This document shows, one piece after another, positions 24,001-36,221 of a DNA stretch of 64,000 bases. A program made the translations under genes and the position numbers. Position 1 is the first letter of the stretch; every line of letters starts with the position of its first letter. This DNA comes from Lithospermum erythrorhizon. Lineage: Eukaryota; Streptophyta; Magnoliopsida; Boraginales; Boraginaceae. The notes below the pieces were generated by a model. That model made no database searches. It saw only the letters and a list, made by a program, of their open reading frames with translations, and was not told the DNA's origin. The stretch is from contig JADFUC010000767.1 in NCBI GenBank assembly GCA_019722365.1, positions 124,001 to 188,000 on the forward strand, given 5' to 3'.

Positions 24001-24633
24001 TAATATTAGAACACATATGAATATGTATAAAACACGAGAAATAAAATATTTTCTCTATGTTTTAACTTTTAAGTTGAACTGTTATAGATGTTTTATATAC
24101 AGCTAGAATAACAATGATATGACTACAGGTTCTTATACTCCATACAATTTCTATTTAATACTACAATTTTTATAATAGGGTCGTTTTCCATAGCAATTTA
24201 ATTATTGTTGTCGAAGATAATGCCTACAGTAAAATAAAAACATAATGTATTTATGAATCTCTCATTTCATTGTACTTTATATATCATTTTAATTCATAAA
24301 TATATTATTTTATTTCATAAATACATAATATTTATAATTACAATGAAGTAAATTTATAAATACATCATATTTTATTTCATTGCAGACATTATTGTATTTC
24401 ATTGTATCGATTCAAATATAAATTGTATGGAGGCATTATATTATAAAAATTTATGGAGGTATTCAAATAGAAATTTTATGGAGGTATTACATTATAAAAT
24501 TTATGTAGTCATATCATTTGTTATTCTAATATATATAAAACATGTATAGTAGTTCAACTTAAAAGTTAAAACATAGAGAAATATTTGCTTTCTCTGATAT
24601 TTTATATACATATTCATATGTGTTCTAATATTT
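24001..24633. mobile_element. Long-TIR foldback/MITE element
   Basis: The left arm (about 24001-24127) and right arm (about 24503-24633) are near-perfect reverse complements. The left arm starts TAATATTAGAACACATATGA and includes CTCTATGTTTTAACTTTTAA; the right arm has the complement and ends at TTCTAATATTTA. Arms of about 125-130 bp enclose about 375 bp. The core has repeated TTTATGGAGGTATT blocks. No transposase is present, so it is non-autonomous. The superfamily cannot be set because the target duplication is unclear. Confidence 0.75.
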
Positions 24634-25014
24634 AGTTTATCTAAAAATTAAAGAAATTATAGCTCATTTTATCAATTTATACATTTTTTTACTTGAAATT
24701 CTTTTAAGACAAATTATTGCTATCTCTTGGGAGTTACATGACTCATTATGTCACAGCTATACATTTTATTAATCAATATAGTACATTTATTAAATACAAA
24801 TCTAAAAATAATTTTTTGGCATGAATGAAATGAAATACGTACTATCAGAATAAAAGTTAGAAATATCAGATTGACTCCTTTATCGATAATTTATTTTTTA
24901 TTATTATTAACGTTTAAAAAAACCCACCCATCAGCTCTCTACTACTAATGTAACTCACGACCCCCAAGTGCTCACCTGGCCTCAACAATTAGCTGGGTTT
25001 GATGTTCATTATTG

Positions 25015-25885
25015 CATAATTTATTTGGCTCTTAACATTATCATTGACATAGAATGAAAAATATTGTCATGAATTGAATACTCATTATTATATTAATACC
25101 AAATATTATAAAAATATTAATACCAAAGATTATAAATCACTATCAAATTTATTTATCATATACTTTAAACTTTTAAAGTTATATGTGGAATGATCAATCG
25201 TCACGTTTTAGTCTCCCAAAATCAAAGTGACTTCTAATATGAATTTAAGGCGGAAATATTAATATTAATATTTATTCTATCTCTGTCGTAATACCGTAAT
25301 TATTAATTTTATAATTGATTTTAATTCTTTGTCATTGAATAATTGTTAAATAAGGCTCATGTCCAAATTAATACTCCAACTTGTAGACTACATTTGAATC
25401 CTCACTATAGATAAAATTTATATTATTATCATCGTCAATATTATTATTAAATAATCTAAAAATATTAATATCAAATAAAAAATAACAATAATTGATCTTA
25501 ATAAAACAAGTAAACAAATTAATGCATTTCACATCAAAATAATAAAAACACATTAAAATTATACTGTAAGACAATTTATAGTGATTGAGAGTTATAATAC
25601 TCTTAGTATTCCATAATAATTTATCTTAAAAATAAAATAAGTAAATAAATTAATTTATTTCATATCATGATAATAAAACACACATTAAAATTATATTTTA
25701 AGCAATTTATGTACTGACGTGAAAGTTACAATACTCTTAGTATTCCATAATAATTGATCTTAAAAATAATATCAGTAAACAAATCTATGCATTTCATATC
25801 AAGATAATAAAATACCGTAAAATTATAGCTCAAGATAATTTATAGTGGTTGGAGTTACAATCTCTTACTATTCTCTAATTATTAT
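25015..25885 (-). repeat. Second copy of the unclassified repeat with 134-bp tandem units
   Basis: Reversed relative to the copy in the kinase intron. Tandem units lie at about 25487-25620, 25621-25754 and 25755-25885. ATTCCATAATAATT recurs at 25609 and 25743, a period of 134 bp. The unique part at about 25015-25480 matches 9600-10040, for example GACATAGAATGAAAAATATT and GCTCATGTCCAAATTAATAC. This uninterrupted copy shows what the intron copy looked like before the MITE and Copia insertions. Confidence 0.7.
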
Positions 25886-27540
25886 GAATTAAAATACATA
25901 AATATAATTTTATCTTTTTTGTAACTCCCGCTTTATCTTTTTTAATTATGTATACATTACAATAAAAGATATGACTAAATAAAATTTTTATAATATACTT
26001 TCCATAACAATTTCAATTTGAATCGATACAATGAAATACGTACATTAATGTGTGCAATGAAATAAAATAATGTATTTACGGAGCATTACCACATTGTAAT
26101 TACAACTCATTAAAATATTTAAAAGTTACATGACTCTCATTATTCCAACTTTTGAGCTAATTACAAAAAAACTAATGATAATTAAATAATTAAAATTAAT
26201 AATTGTATTTCTATGTATTTACATCATTATAATTATAACTCAAGTGCGTCACTTGAAAGTTACACTAGTCTCATTATTTCACCATTTGAGAGTTACATCT
26301 TATTTGTTCTTATAAATAACCATTGTTTTTATACTGTGTATTGGCACACTCCTCACATCATACCCTTAACACTAGAAAAATGATATTAACTTTGTTTTAT
26401 TAGTTTCCTTAGAATATTTATATATGTCAGTTGGATCACTTATGAAATCTATATAAATTCAACTCCTCAAAACTAATAATGTCATATGTTGAATAAGAAG
26501 TATCCAAAAAGAAAAGTTTTCCATGGTATTTCTTCTAATTTAATCAAGCCTATATGTCCAACCATTAATAATTTTTATTTAATTTATCAAATATCATTTC
26601 TATTATTTTAACATATCTTATCAAATTATATTACGCTATTATCGCTCTATTAGACAAATTGAGTAACAAAAATATAAATTATAGTTTGATGTTTATATTT
26701 GACTGATTTTTATACTAAGATTTAGCATTGGATGCCAGACTACGATTGTATAAATATGAAAAAGTTTAATACAAATACAAAAATATATCTTATCAAATTA
26801 ATTAAAATAATATTATATAAAACTATGTATAGTTTCGATCAACAAACATTATCCTTACTGCTACCAAGCATATTGATAAAATTATTCCTGAGAAATTCAC
26901 TCATTAATTAATATATTTATGTCTTTGTTATATAATGAAAAGTAAATATAGATATAATATAATTTTTTATTTTCTTATTTATTTGTTACCAACACTCTAT
27001 CTTCTTCATAAAATATGATAGTAATAAATGTATCGATATTTATAATTATTTATTAATAAACATTGAATGAAAGAATTATCCTATAAAAATATATAACAAT
27101 TGTCAACTACTTTTATTTTTCTAATGTCATCTAACACCAATAATAAATGGGACCCTACTATTAGTTACATAATTAAATCTAATAGACTGTCTTCTTGCAT
27201 TATACAAAGAGGAAAGTTGCAAAATCTAGATGGTATGTATATATTTCAAGTGAGAATTTAGACTATACTCAACTTTAGCAATACAATTTATATTATTTGA
27301 AATTCATTATTTTATATTTTATGAACTCCAATCTATTGAGTTAATCTTTTTTTTCTTCAATTTTTGAAGAATTCAATAAAAAATAAATGATTATAAAAAT
27401 CTTCTAATTTTTCGTTCGAGATTGTTCACGTGCAACGCACGTAATATGATACTAGTACCTTATAAAAGTGTGAATCAAATAAGGTATTTCTTTTCTTTTG
27501 CTAAGACTATATCAGCCTTCCTCCCAAATAGAGTTAATTA
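25886..27540. other. AT-rich repeat-bearing intergenic DNA
   Basis: No protein or RNA gene is visible. It holds further ATAACTCA/GAAAGTTACA blocks to about 26300, an AT-rich stretch (26400-27280), one of the direct repeats flanking the Gypsy block (27283-27425) and a Helitron-like 3' end (27428-27455). Confidence 0.5.
27283..27455 (+). mobile_element. Helitron-like 3' terminus (candidate)
   Basis: ACGTGC-AAC-GCACGT at 27428-27442 is a perfect 6-bp hairpin. It is followed nine bases later by CTAG at 27452-27455 and then T. A short GC-rich hairpin about 10 nt before CTRR, inserted next to T, is the standard plant Helitron 3' end, and the GTGCAACGCAC core is common in such ends. The sequence before it (27283-27425) recurs in part at 35413-35545. 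No 5' TC end was fixed; TCTCTACTACT near 24937 is only a possibility. Confidence 0.4.
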
Positions 27541-30500
27541 CAAGCATCCCATTTGACGACTCAGGCGATCGACTGGTTGAGGGAGTACGGTGAGGCGGTT
27601 TAGCGAGCTATGTCGCCGTCTCCACTGCACACCCGACCGAGGAGCAAAGAATCTGGCCGTGATTCTAGACGTGGTCGATATTGAGATTCGCCACCATATA
27701 TCCTCGTTTACCTCACCATTTTCCAAGAGAGTCGGTGAACGCCGCACCGAAAGTGAGCATGGAATTGGCCGGGTTCTCGAGGCTGTAGGGTCAAGAGGGC
27801 AAATGGATGGTGAGGTAGTCAAGCATGTGACTACTCCAGTTCGAGGTTCCGCAGGGAGGACCTTTTCACCGACTCGCCCAGCCTCCTGTAGTCGCTTCTG
27901 CACCCGCTCGCCTAGCATACTCCCCAGCCTTCTTCTTTATCTGCATGTCTAGATCTCGCGGATCTCGTAGGGTGTCATTTGGGTTCCGAAAGGACATTCA
28001 TGTTTCCGCCAGTGACGGGGCCATAGAACCAGGATTGCTCCGGGAGTAGATGATTTGGCTGGATGCCGCTAGCCCGACACATGTAGTAGATTGTCCTCAA
28101 GATTCTGCATATGAGCGCACATCTTCACCGCCATTACCGCGGTGGCGAGTACCAGGAGCGCAGGAGGACGATTTGGAGGCCAGCGGAGTCGTGGTCGCTG
28201 GAGTCGAAAGTACTCCGTGGAACCGCAGCGCGAGTAGCCGTAGGGCGCCGCGTAGCGATCAATGCCGTTACACAGCATGAGGCACCGGATACCCGAGGGT
28301 CGCGACGGGTACCTTTGCCGTTATATGATGACATGCTAGGGGTACTCTTTATTCTGAGCTACTCATCTTTTATTTCTCGGAGTTTCGCGTGGATATTTTA
28401 CCTTTATGTCGAGTCTTTACTTGTTCCCCTTTAATATTAAGGACACCCGCCGAGGCCTGGCCGAGGTTAGACACGTATATGTAGATTGGCCCTCAAGAGC
28501 GGTAATCAATTGTTAGTTAAAGCGACTACTAAAGCTCAATCGGCATTTTGATCTTATCTGGGAACGAATCGTCAAAAGACATCACGCCAAATCGATCGCC
28601 ACCGGGCAAAGGAGATTATTTTGCTAGTCCGCACTCGATGTCAAGGCTTCGAGGGAGATAGGAAGATTCTTCCATCAAGTTTTATTTCAGCACCGGAGGC
28701 CAAGAAGTTGATGCAAGAAAAGGCTACTGGTATTTTGGGGGTACGCGGTCGACTTGGAGAGAGAGGAGAACAGGTTAGAGGATGCACAAGTTGTTCGTGA
28801 GTATGTCGATGTTTTTCCGGAGGAGCTGTGCTTACCACCGCAGAGAAGTTGAGTTTTCATGTATCGAGGTGTTCCGGTACTGCACCGATTTCTATTGCGC
28901 CGAGTAGAATGGCCCAGCAGAGTCGGTGAGAGTTAAAGACCCGACGCAGAAACTACTTGATAAGGGGCTCGACCGAGTGTTTTCTCCGTAAGTGTACCCG
29001 CCTGCTTTTGTGAAAGAAAGATGGTACGCTGAGGTCACAGACGATTACAAATAATAAAGTGACCATCAAGAACCGCTTATCCGCTAAGCCGAGGATGTAT
29101 GATTTATTTGACCAATCGTAGGTGCTGTAGTATTTTCGAAGATTGATTTGAGTATCCGGTACTACCAATAGGATTAAGTGAGTAAGTACATTCAAATCAC
29201 CTTTCGATCCGTGTACGCACTACGCTGCTTATGGTAATGCCGCTTGGGTCGTAATTAACGCACTGCCAGCTGCTCATGGATTTAATGAACCGGTGTTCGG
29301 GGAATTCTGGATAAATTTTTGATTGTCTTTTACTGATGATATTTTGATCTACTCGGAAGACGCGGAGGAGCACGGTAGACACTTCATGGATCAGGTTGAG
29401 ATATCGGCGCTAGCACCAATTGTACGCTAAGTTTAGCAAATGTGAGCCTCGTCAAGAAAGTACAGCTGGGCCATGTTATATCCGGTGAAGCGTATTTATG
29501 CGTGGACCCTCGCCAGCGGAGTTTTTAGTAATCGGGAGTCGACCTACGAGCGACCGAAAGTAGAGTTTCGGGTTTGGCCAGTATTACAGAGTTTGCCTTC
29601 TGACGGCATCCGATGACCAGTTGACCGTAGCGGAGTTCCCTTTTATTCGGGGACGAGGGATCGCGAGAGGTGTTTCAAGGAGTTGAAGCGCTTAAATTGA
29701 CTACCGTGACCGGCTTTAGCCTACCATTCGGTCCGAGGGCTCTCGTGATTCATGCTGATGCTTCGCACTGTGGTCACTGCCAGGTCACGCATAGGACGGG
29801 AGAGTACTTCTTTATGCTTCGACACCGAGGAACCACGCAGAGGAACTACCCCACCCATGATCCCCTGGAGTCGATGTGGATCAAGCTTTTTGCATTAAAG
29901 TTGGGTGAGGCATTACTTGTACTTGTCGGGGATGTCGCATTTTCACCGATCACAAAAGTCCGGTACCTACCGACGCAGAGGCCCGAATTTGAGGCGTATG
30001 TAGACGGATGGAGCTTTATCAAATAATTATGATGTGACAATCGAATATCACCCGGGAAAGTAAATGTAAGAAGAGTATGCTCGAAGTCGGAAGCGGAAAG
30101 CCGGGCGGAGCTAAAAGCGTGGTATTTAAGCAATTTTGGAGTTGAGCTTGATATCGTAGCAACGCGAAGTCGTTGGCTTATGTGAAGCGTTCGACTGGTA
30201 ATTTTGACCGTGATTCGAGTCGTTGTTACAAGACGGTAGTTTCGCGTAAAATCAAATGGGAAGCAAAGCGGATTGGGACAGAGGATTTTACGGTTGACGA
30301 GTGGAGTTCGGAGGATGGATTTAGTTGGTTATGTGTACCAGACTGGATTAGCCGTTAAGGAGACTTTGACGAGGCTCAGCACGCTTCTTATAACATGCAT
30401 CCCTGCAGCAATAAAGCATGTGTAGGATTTGAGGTCACTTTCTCGTGGCCGGGATGAAAGAGAGAAATTGCAGAGTTCGTGGTGAAATGTTTGATTTTTC

Positions 30501-31478
30501 AGTAGCGAGGAGCATAGATATCCCGTTGTGATTGTTGCAAACCTTCCTATTCCCCGAGCGGACGGGAGAATATTACCATGGACTTTGTATTGGGGCTTCC
30601 TAGTTCGCCGAGGCGAAACGAATGGATTCATGACAGGGATAGGTCATCAAGTCACCATTTCTTACCTATTAGATCTACCCCATGGACTAGGAAAGGTTAG
30701 CTGCCAAGCATGTATGTTGATTAGATCAGGAGACTGAATGGGGTCCCTGCCGATCATTTTGCATCGCGATGCGAGATTCACCTCGAGATTCCGAGGGGTT
30801 TCCGTGAGGCGCTGGGGACTGTAGTGGAGTCAGTACATCTTTCCATCCCCGCAATGTACGGGGCAACTGGCAGAACAATCTAGACTTTGGAGGATATGCT
30901 TCGGCTCAGGTTCCGGCTCTCGTGAGTTTGACGACGAGCTGCCTAAGACGGAGTTCCCGTGATAACAACGCTTTTCATGCTAGTATCCGACGTGCACCAT
31001 TTGGAGTATCAGATGGGTGAGTTGTCGGACTCGTGCCGCCGAAACGAACTGGGAGCAGAGAAAGTTTATGGTTCCGGAAGTTAGTTGGAGAGTTCGTGAG
31101 AGAGGATTGGTTGATACAACAAACCCGAGGGAAAGCGGTGACGCATGTAAGAAAGGCCGCTGATCATCGCACGCTCTTAGCTCAACGTGGAACTTGGGAG
31201 GCGCGATCTCACCTTTCGAGGAGAAACCGCAGGATTCTTGATCGAGTGGAAAAGTGTATCGAGGAAACAAAGCTGTGGCCTCTGTGAAAGGCCAGGAGGA
31301 ATCAAAGACGTAGAGGCGACAATGGAACGAGAGACGACATGAGGAGTCAGCACCGCAAATTTTTCGTAGGAGGTAAGTTGTTTTGTTTTATGTTTTATGA
31401 CTTCGAATTGTTTCGTGGGGTCTTTCTCATATTATTGAGTTGGGAAATTTTCGAGGGCTTAAATTTTTATTAGGTGGG
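27541..31478 (+). mobile_element. Broken Ty3/gypsy chromovirus (Tekay/Del-like) internal region
   Basis: Motifs in order on the plus strand identify a Gypsy gag-pol. A protease-like SSFISRSFAW lies at about 28360-28395. VREYVDVFPEEL (28793-28827) precedes the reverse transcriptase. FTDDILIYS (29329-29355) is the RT active site. QRNYPTHD (about 29838) and VTIEYHPGK (about 30035) mark RNase H. WRGMKEREIAEF-like text (about 30446) is integrase. A chromodomain-like end with ATW and DDMRSQH is at about 31320-31355. Motifs jump between frames, with stops and many small indels, so nothing is translatable. The block is much richer in G+C and CpG than its surroundings. There is no 5' LTR; the left end is truncated inside or before gag. 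The Tekay/Del placement rests on the chromodomain and the long LTR, from memory. Confidence 0.8.
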
Positions 31479-34400
31479 TGACCGTAATAACCCGCCCGCA
31501 TTTAAAGATATCAGTAATATTATTCAAGCTGGGGTTAAGTTTATGTCCAGTTGTGTTGTTAAACGAGACGCAGAAACTAAACTGAAATCGAATGAGACCT
31601 TGCACAACTCTTTGAAATATCTTGCACAATCTCCCATGCGATCATTTCATCATTATCCATTCGGGTCATCATCTTCTTCTTTCTTCAAGCAAGTGGCCAA
31701 CCCCTCCCTATTTCCCTTGGAATTTTTTCTTCCATTCTCTTCCCTCATCTCAAGTAAGCTTCGTCCTAAAATTTCTTGGAGAGTTTTCCTCGGTCATCCT
31801 CTACGCTTTTAGCAAGTAAAGTTCGAACCTTTTGAGTATTTCATGAATTTGAAGATGTTGGCTTTTGGTTACTTCGAGTTGACTTTGAGTTTGGATAATG
31901 ATAATTATATGTAATCGCCATCTAAGCTTAGATTATCGTGATAAGAGGCGAGCATAATCGATGTAGCTGGGTTGAAATATGTTGAGGATTATAGCTTGAC
32001 TTTTGCTGACTTTTTTCAAAGTGGTTTTTAATATGACATAAGTGCACTCTTGTACTTTTATTATAGTTGTTTCTTGCAGTCAGGATTTTTAGGTGATTAG
32101 AGAATATTATGTTAAATGAGTTTCAAGTTTGGCAGTTAATTGGCTCAGACACTATATAAGTAGAACGTGATATTACTAGTTGTATATTTATAAGTAGTAA
32201 TTATAATTTTGAATGCTTGTTTCAGCGCTGGGATCGTGGGAAATGTCCGTTTGTCGTTGATTATGGTGGAGTTTTAAGTAATAGCCGAGGTGAGTATTTA
32301 TCTCACGGTGTTGATTAACTACTTCCATTAAGGATATGCGCATGCAGTATATACGTGATTCAGGTTAAATCATGTTGAATGCGGCATCATGGGTCAGCTG
32401 CTGGCTGTGTACGCGGTCTCGCGAGTCGAGCAGTAAGCTTTGAAAGTATATTTAGTCGTGGCTGTGAAGAAGCCAGAGGCGAAGCCGACGCTGTTTGGCT
32501 GAAGTTGTATCGTCCGTATTTTTGACCTCGCACCTCATTACGATTCGGTGATTTTGCTTCTGCACTGCTACGATTCGTGATTTTGCTTCGCACTGCTACG
32601 ATTCGGGTGATACTACGTCGACGGCGATAAGTTTCTCCCCGCAGTCGAGGTTGATTATATGCCATTGGGCTTGTGTAAATCTGTAATTTATATCGAGCTG
32701 TTGAGTTGTCGAGTTGATAGAGTTGTCGAGTTGATGTAGCTTGTAGCTTCGTTGAGTCAAGCCGAAATGATACAATTGTCGAAATGATCGCTATTTGAGC
32801 CGGGGTTAGTCATTGAAGTCAGCGACGTCAGTTGCCGCTACCGATGTAGTTAGTGTCGAAAGGACACACGTTATCGCACTTTTTCTCAAATGCACGTATG
32901 TTATTAAGCCGATTGCCATCATCTTAAATATTCTCTGTGCTTACCTAATTTACTTAATCCTACGAAACGATAACGAAATCAAGCAACGACCAGATTAAGA
33001 TCCTAAGTTGAATAATATTACGTACTTCACTTATCTATCGTGATGAATAACATCTACTTTGGTACTATTGCGTGATTGGAGGTTAATTTCATTCTTGAGA
33101 TATATCTTCACTAAGCTTCGCAGCCTTACACCCTATTCAAGCATGGGCGGCAATTTCATTGCTAGTCAATGTGTGGTGTCAGTTCGCCTTCGGGCTTGTT
33201 CTGTGTTTATGCTTGTAGCTTAAAGTAGTCAAGCAGCGGCGCCTCGATCCTCACGCCTCTTTATTTTATGTCAGATCAGAAGTTTGTTGTCTGTGATAGT
33301 TGTTATTTCGTATTCTCGCTGCCAGCTGATATTTTGTACTCGGAGTTAAGGCCAGATGTTGTCGTTATTATGCTGTGAATACCAATGGACATTCTTTTTC
33401 TTAAAAAAGGGTTTTGTCCATTGTATTGTTTTATTTGAAGCTAAGCTTTCAAGACAAAAGGTTTTTAAATTTAAAGCTCATCCATCGACAATGCAGCCTC
33501 TGCTCAGAATTCAACAACGTGAGAACATACGACTGACGGAAAGAAGTTGTTTAACCCCCAACCCGTGAAACCCATTCCTAAACCCTTAAACCTCTTCAGC
33601 CCCCCAAAGCTCCCGTAAAACCCCCAAACCCCACAAAACAAAACCAGCCCCCAGCCCTTCCACGACAAGAAACGATTTGTCCCCTCCGATGCTTGATTAA
33701 CGCTGGCACTACTACCACTAATGTAAGCATCAAATATTTTACCATAATTAATTTATTTATAATTTCGAATTAGCTTTTAAGATTTTTTGATTAATAGAAT
33801 GGATTGGGACGAATTTATGAGTTTCATTATTGACTGATGATTATATGGGTTTGAATTATTGACTTGAATAATTGAAGTTAATGGGTTAGATTTATTGTTG
33901 GGTATTAATTATGTTGAGTTAAAATGGTGAATTATAATTTTAAGATTTGATTATAGGTTATAGGACTTTTGGATAATAAAGAATATTGGGGTTGAGATGT
34001 ATAAGCGAGTTGAAAGTATTAAATAGACTTTTCATCGAATCGAATATTTACCATGTTATATTGTTATTATTTACTTAGATTTTGGAGGGAATCGTCTAGA
34101 CCGGATCGAGGATCTTGACTAGTAAGTTTTGTGAATCGAGGTGAGTGGTTTTATCTTGTCTAGTTATTTTACCTAAAATATATATATTTATGAAATTACG
34201 TTATCAAATTATTTTATAAAAGAAATGAAACGCTTGTAAAATGTAGTTTCGAAAGCATGACATATCTCCTTTTAACTAGTATTATCCTCAGATGATTTAA
34301 ATCGTCAAGATGAAAACGGGTTTATTTAAAATGAGATACGCTTTCTGAAGTCAGATATTCGACATGGGCAATACTAACGCGAGATTTTGAACCGCTTTAT

Positions 34401-35370
34401 ATTTGTTTGATACGGGCAATGGACGCGCAGGTTTTAAACTCGTGGCTTGTGGAGTTTATTTTGATTTACTCTGCCTTGATCATTACGAGACCCATTGTCA
34501 CGGGATAAGCCTAGGATACTCGTAGGCCAGTTCTGGTCTCTCACAAATACCATCACCGGGAAAGGACAAGGCCTCTCATTCTAAGCGAGAGGGAGTCATA
34601 GTTGTCCCCTCAGTGGGAGGAAATCCTACCACGCGAATCTGTGACTGCCTATATCTAAATGGTAATCTCGAGATAGGCAAGTTATGCTTGAACAAAGGAT
34701 ACAAAGCTTTTATGCTCCACAATCTCTAAACATGGTTTTAAATATATGTTTTAATGATAATCGCTTTGTTAGCTCAGAAAAACCCTCGCACAAATGTTTT
34801 CAAATGGTTTCGATTATACTACTTGTTCATCTAACTTGTATATTATATATGTATGATATAAATGATTTGAAAGTATCAGATATGTATGTACGCGATCGTC
34901 AATTCATCTAGACAAGCATGACATTTCTTACCGGAAATAAGGATACCGAGTCTCCCCACCACCCTCTACGACAGAAAACGATACGAGGTTTCGAAGTTTC
35001 CAATGGATCGATTGAAATCGTTGTTGGTTTTAGTTTTAGTCGTCCGCTATTTACTTTGCGATTTATCGATCAAGTTATTCATGAATTTTACGACTTGTAA
35101 CAATTTTTATTCTCGGAAATAGACTTTAAGGATTTGGAATTGTAACCGCAAGGATATCAGCTCTCAAATTTTTGAGTATTATGTTTTTGAGATATCTCGA
35201 GTATCGTTGTAGATGACAAGCAGAGCATGTTCCGACTATCGTTGGGATGTTCTATTTTGGCTATATTGAATTAGTACTGTATAGTATGTGCATTACAGTT
35301 GAAATACGTGCAATACCTTGCATGCTCTTTTCGAGTACAGTTTCACAGAATCTGCTTTTGTGCTCGGTCA
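31479..35370 (+). repeat. Putative 3' LTR of the Gypsy element (~3.9 kb)
   Basis: It starts TGACCGTAATAACCCGC directly after the chromodomain region and a G-rich tract (AGGTGGG). It could end at CTCGGTCA (35370), giving TGACC and GGTCA as inverted termini. LTRs of 3-4 kb are usual for Tekay-type elements. The interior is non-coding; it includes a C-rich, G-poor stretch at 33553-33660 and GTGGGAGGAAATCC near 34614. No second LTR is present to confirm the borders. Confidence 0.45.
33553..33660 (-). repeat. C-rich tract (G-quadruplex potential on the minus strand)
   Basis: At least ten runs of three or more C, with few G, separated by short A-rich loops; examples are ACCCCCAACCC at 33554 and AAACCCCCAAACCCC at 33609. 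Read on the minus strand these are GGG runs that could form several G-quadruplexes. It lies inside the putative Gypsy LTR. Confidence 0.6.
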
Positions 35371-35412
35371 AGTATAAACATAATAATGTTAAAATTTTGA
35401 AATAAGTTAAAG

Positions 35413-35620
35413 ACAATATAAAATTCTAAATTTATATTATTTGAAATTCATTATTTTATATTTAATGGACTCCAATCTATTGAGTTAATCTAATAAATGA
35501 TTGTAAAAATATTCTATTTTTTCGTTCAAGATTATAGCATATAAATATTTTGAAACATTCTAATAAATGATTGTAAAAATATTCTATTTTTTCGTTCAAG
35601 ATTATGCTCGTAAATATTTT
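35413..35620 (+). repeat. Direct repeat of the 27.3-kb sequence, with a local duplication
   Basis: 35413-35545 matches 27283-27420 in the same orientation, for example TATTATTTGAAATTCATTAT and CTCCAATCTATTGAGTTAAT. Within it a unit of about 67 bp (TCTAATAAATGATTGTAAAA through TATTTTGAAACAT) is repeated twice, at about 35488-35556 and 35557-35625. The two flanking copies bracket the Gypsy block. The GTGCAACGCAC hairpin of the left copy is absent here. Confidence 0.6.
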
Positions 35621-35625
35621 GAAAC

Positions 35626-36221
35626 ATGAAATTTGCAGGAACCATAAAAAGTAGTTTCTATAATTTACCCAAAAGGTTTCTTGTACAAAGTGATGGAATA
35701 TTTAACTACACAAATTTACAAACATCCAGATCTTAGTACATTTTGAAGAACTGATGCCACTGAAGTAGGCTCAATGTATATCCCATTGTGCATATATGCT
35801 ACAATTATTGACAGCAAAATCCAACCAGCTCATGGAAAAATTGAACAGAACAACAAACATTTCCACAATTCTGGCTTACAATAAATTGAGGTAAACTATG
35901 TACTTTGCCATGTTGCAACTATATCAATAGGCGCCACGATGAAACTTCTCAAGGAATTTCCTCTAGGAAAGTACCCCATCCCTGTTGTCAAGAAAGACGA
36001 GGGAAATAAAATCTCCGGGCTTCCACCGATCCAAGGCAGAATGCACCATCACGTTTGGGAGGGAAGACGTTCCTTGGTAAAGATGACTTTACTCCTTGAT
36101 AGTCGATGGAAGTTTAATTCGGAGTATAAGTTGGCAGAATGTGTCTACACGTAAACCTATAAACGATGCAACCTGACTTCATCAATGCATCAAAAATACA
36201 CTGGCAGTGGCAGCTACCATT
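35626..36221 (-). other. Probable 3' UTR and downstream region of the PAH gene
   Basis: It lies just past the PAH stop codon on the minus strand. The reading frame at 35939-36154 on the plus strand looks like a chance frame in UTR sequence. Minus-strand AATAAA-like signals occur, but none could be singled out. Confidence 0.45.

Noticed and set aside
23640..26310. Possible CRISPR-like or satellite array from recurring ATAACTCATTAA blocks
   Set aside because: Copies are irregularly spaced, diverged and in plant DNA; they are interspersed repeats, not an array with uniform spacers.
28050..28434. Overlapping open frames on both strands in the G+C-rich block
   Set aside because: Chance long frames in a G+C-rich decayed Gypsy gag-protease region; only short retroelement motifs are recognisable.
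32387..32665. 92-residue minus-strand frame in the putative Gypsy LTR
   Set aside because: Low-complexity Arg/Ser-rich text within non-coding LTR sequence; no homologue recognised.
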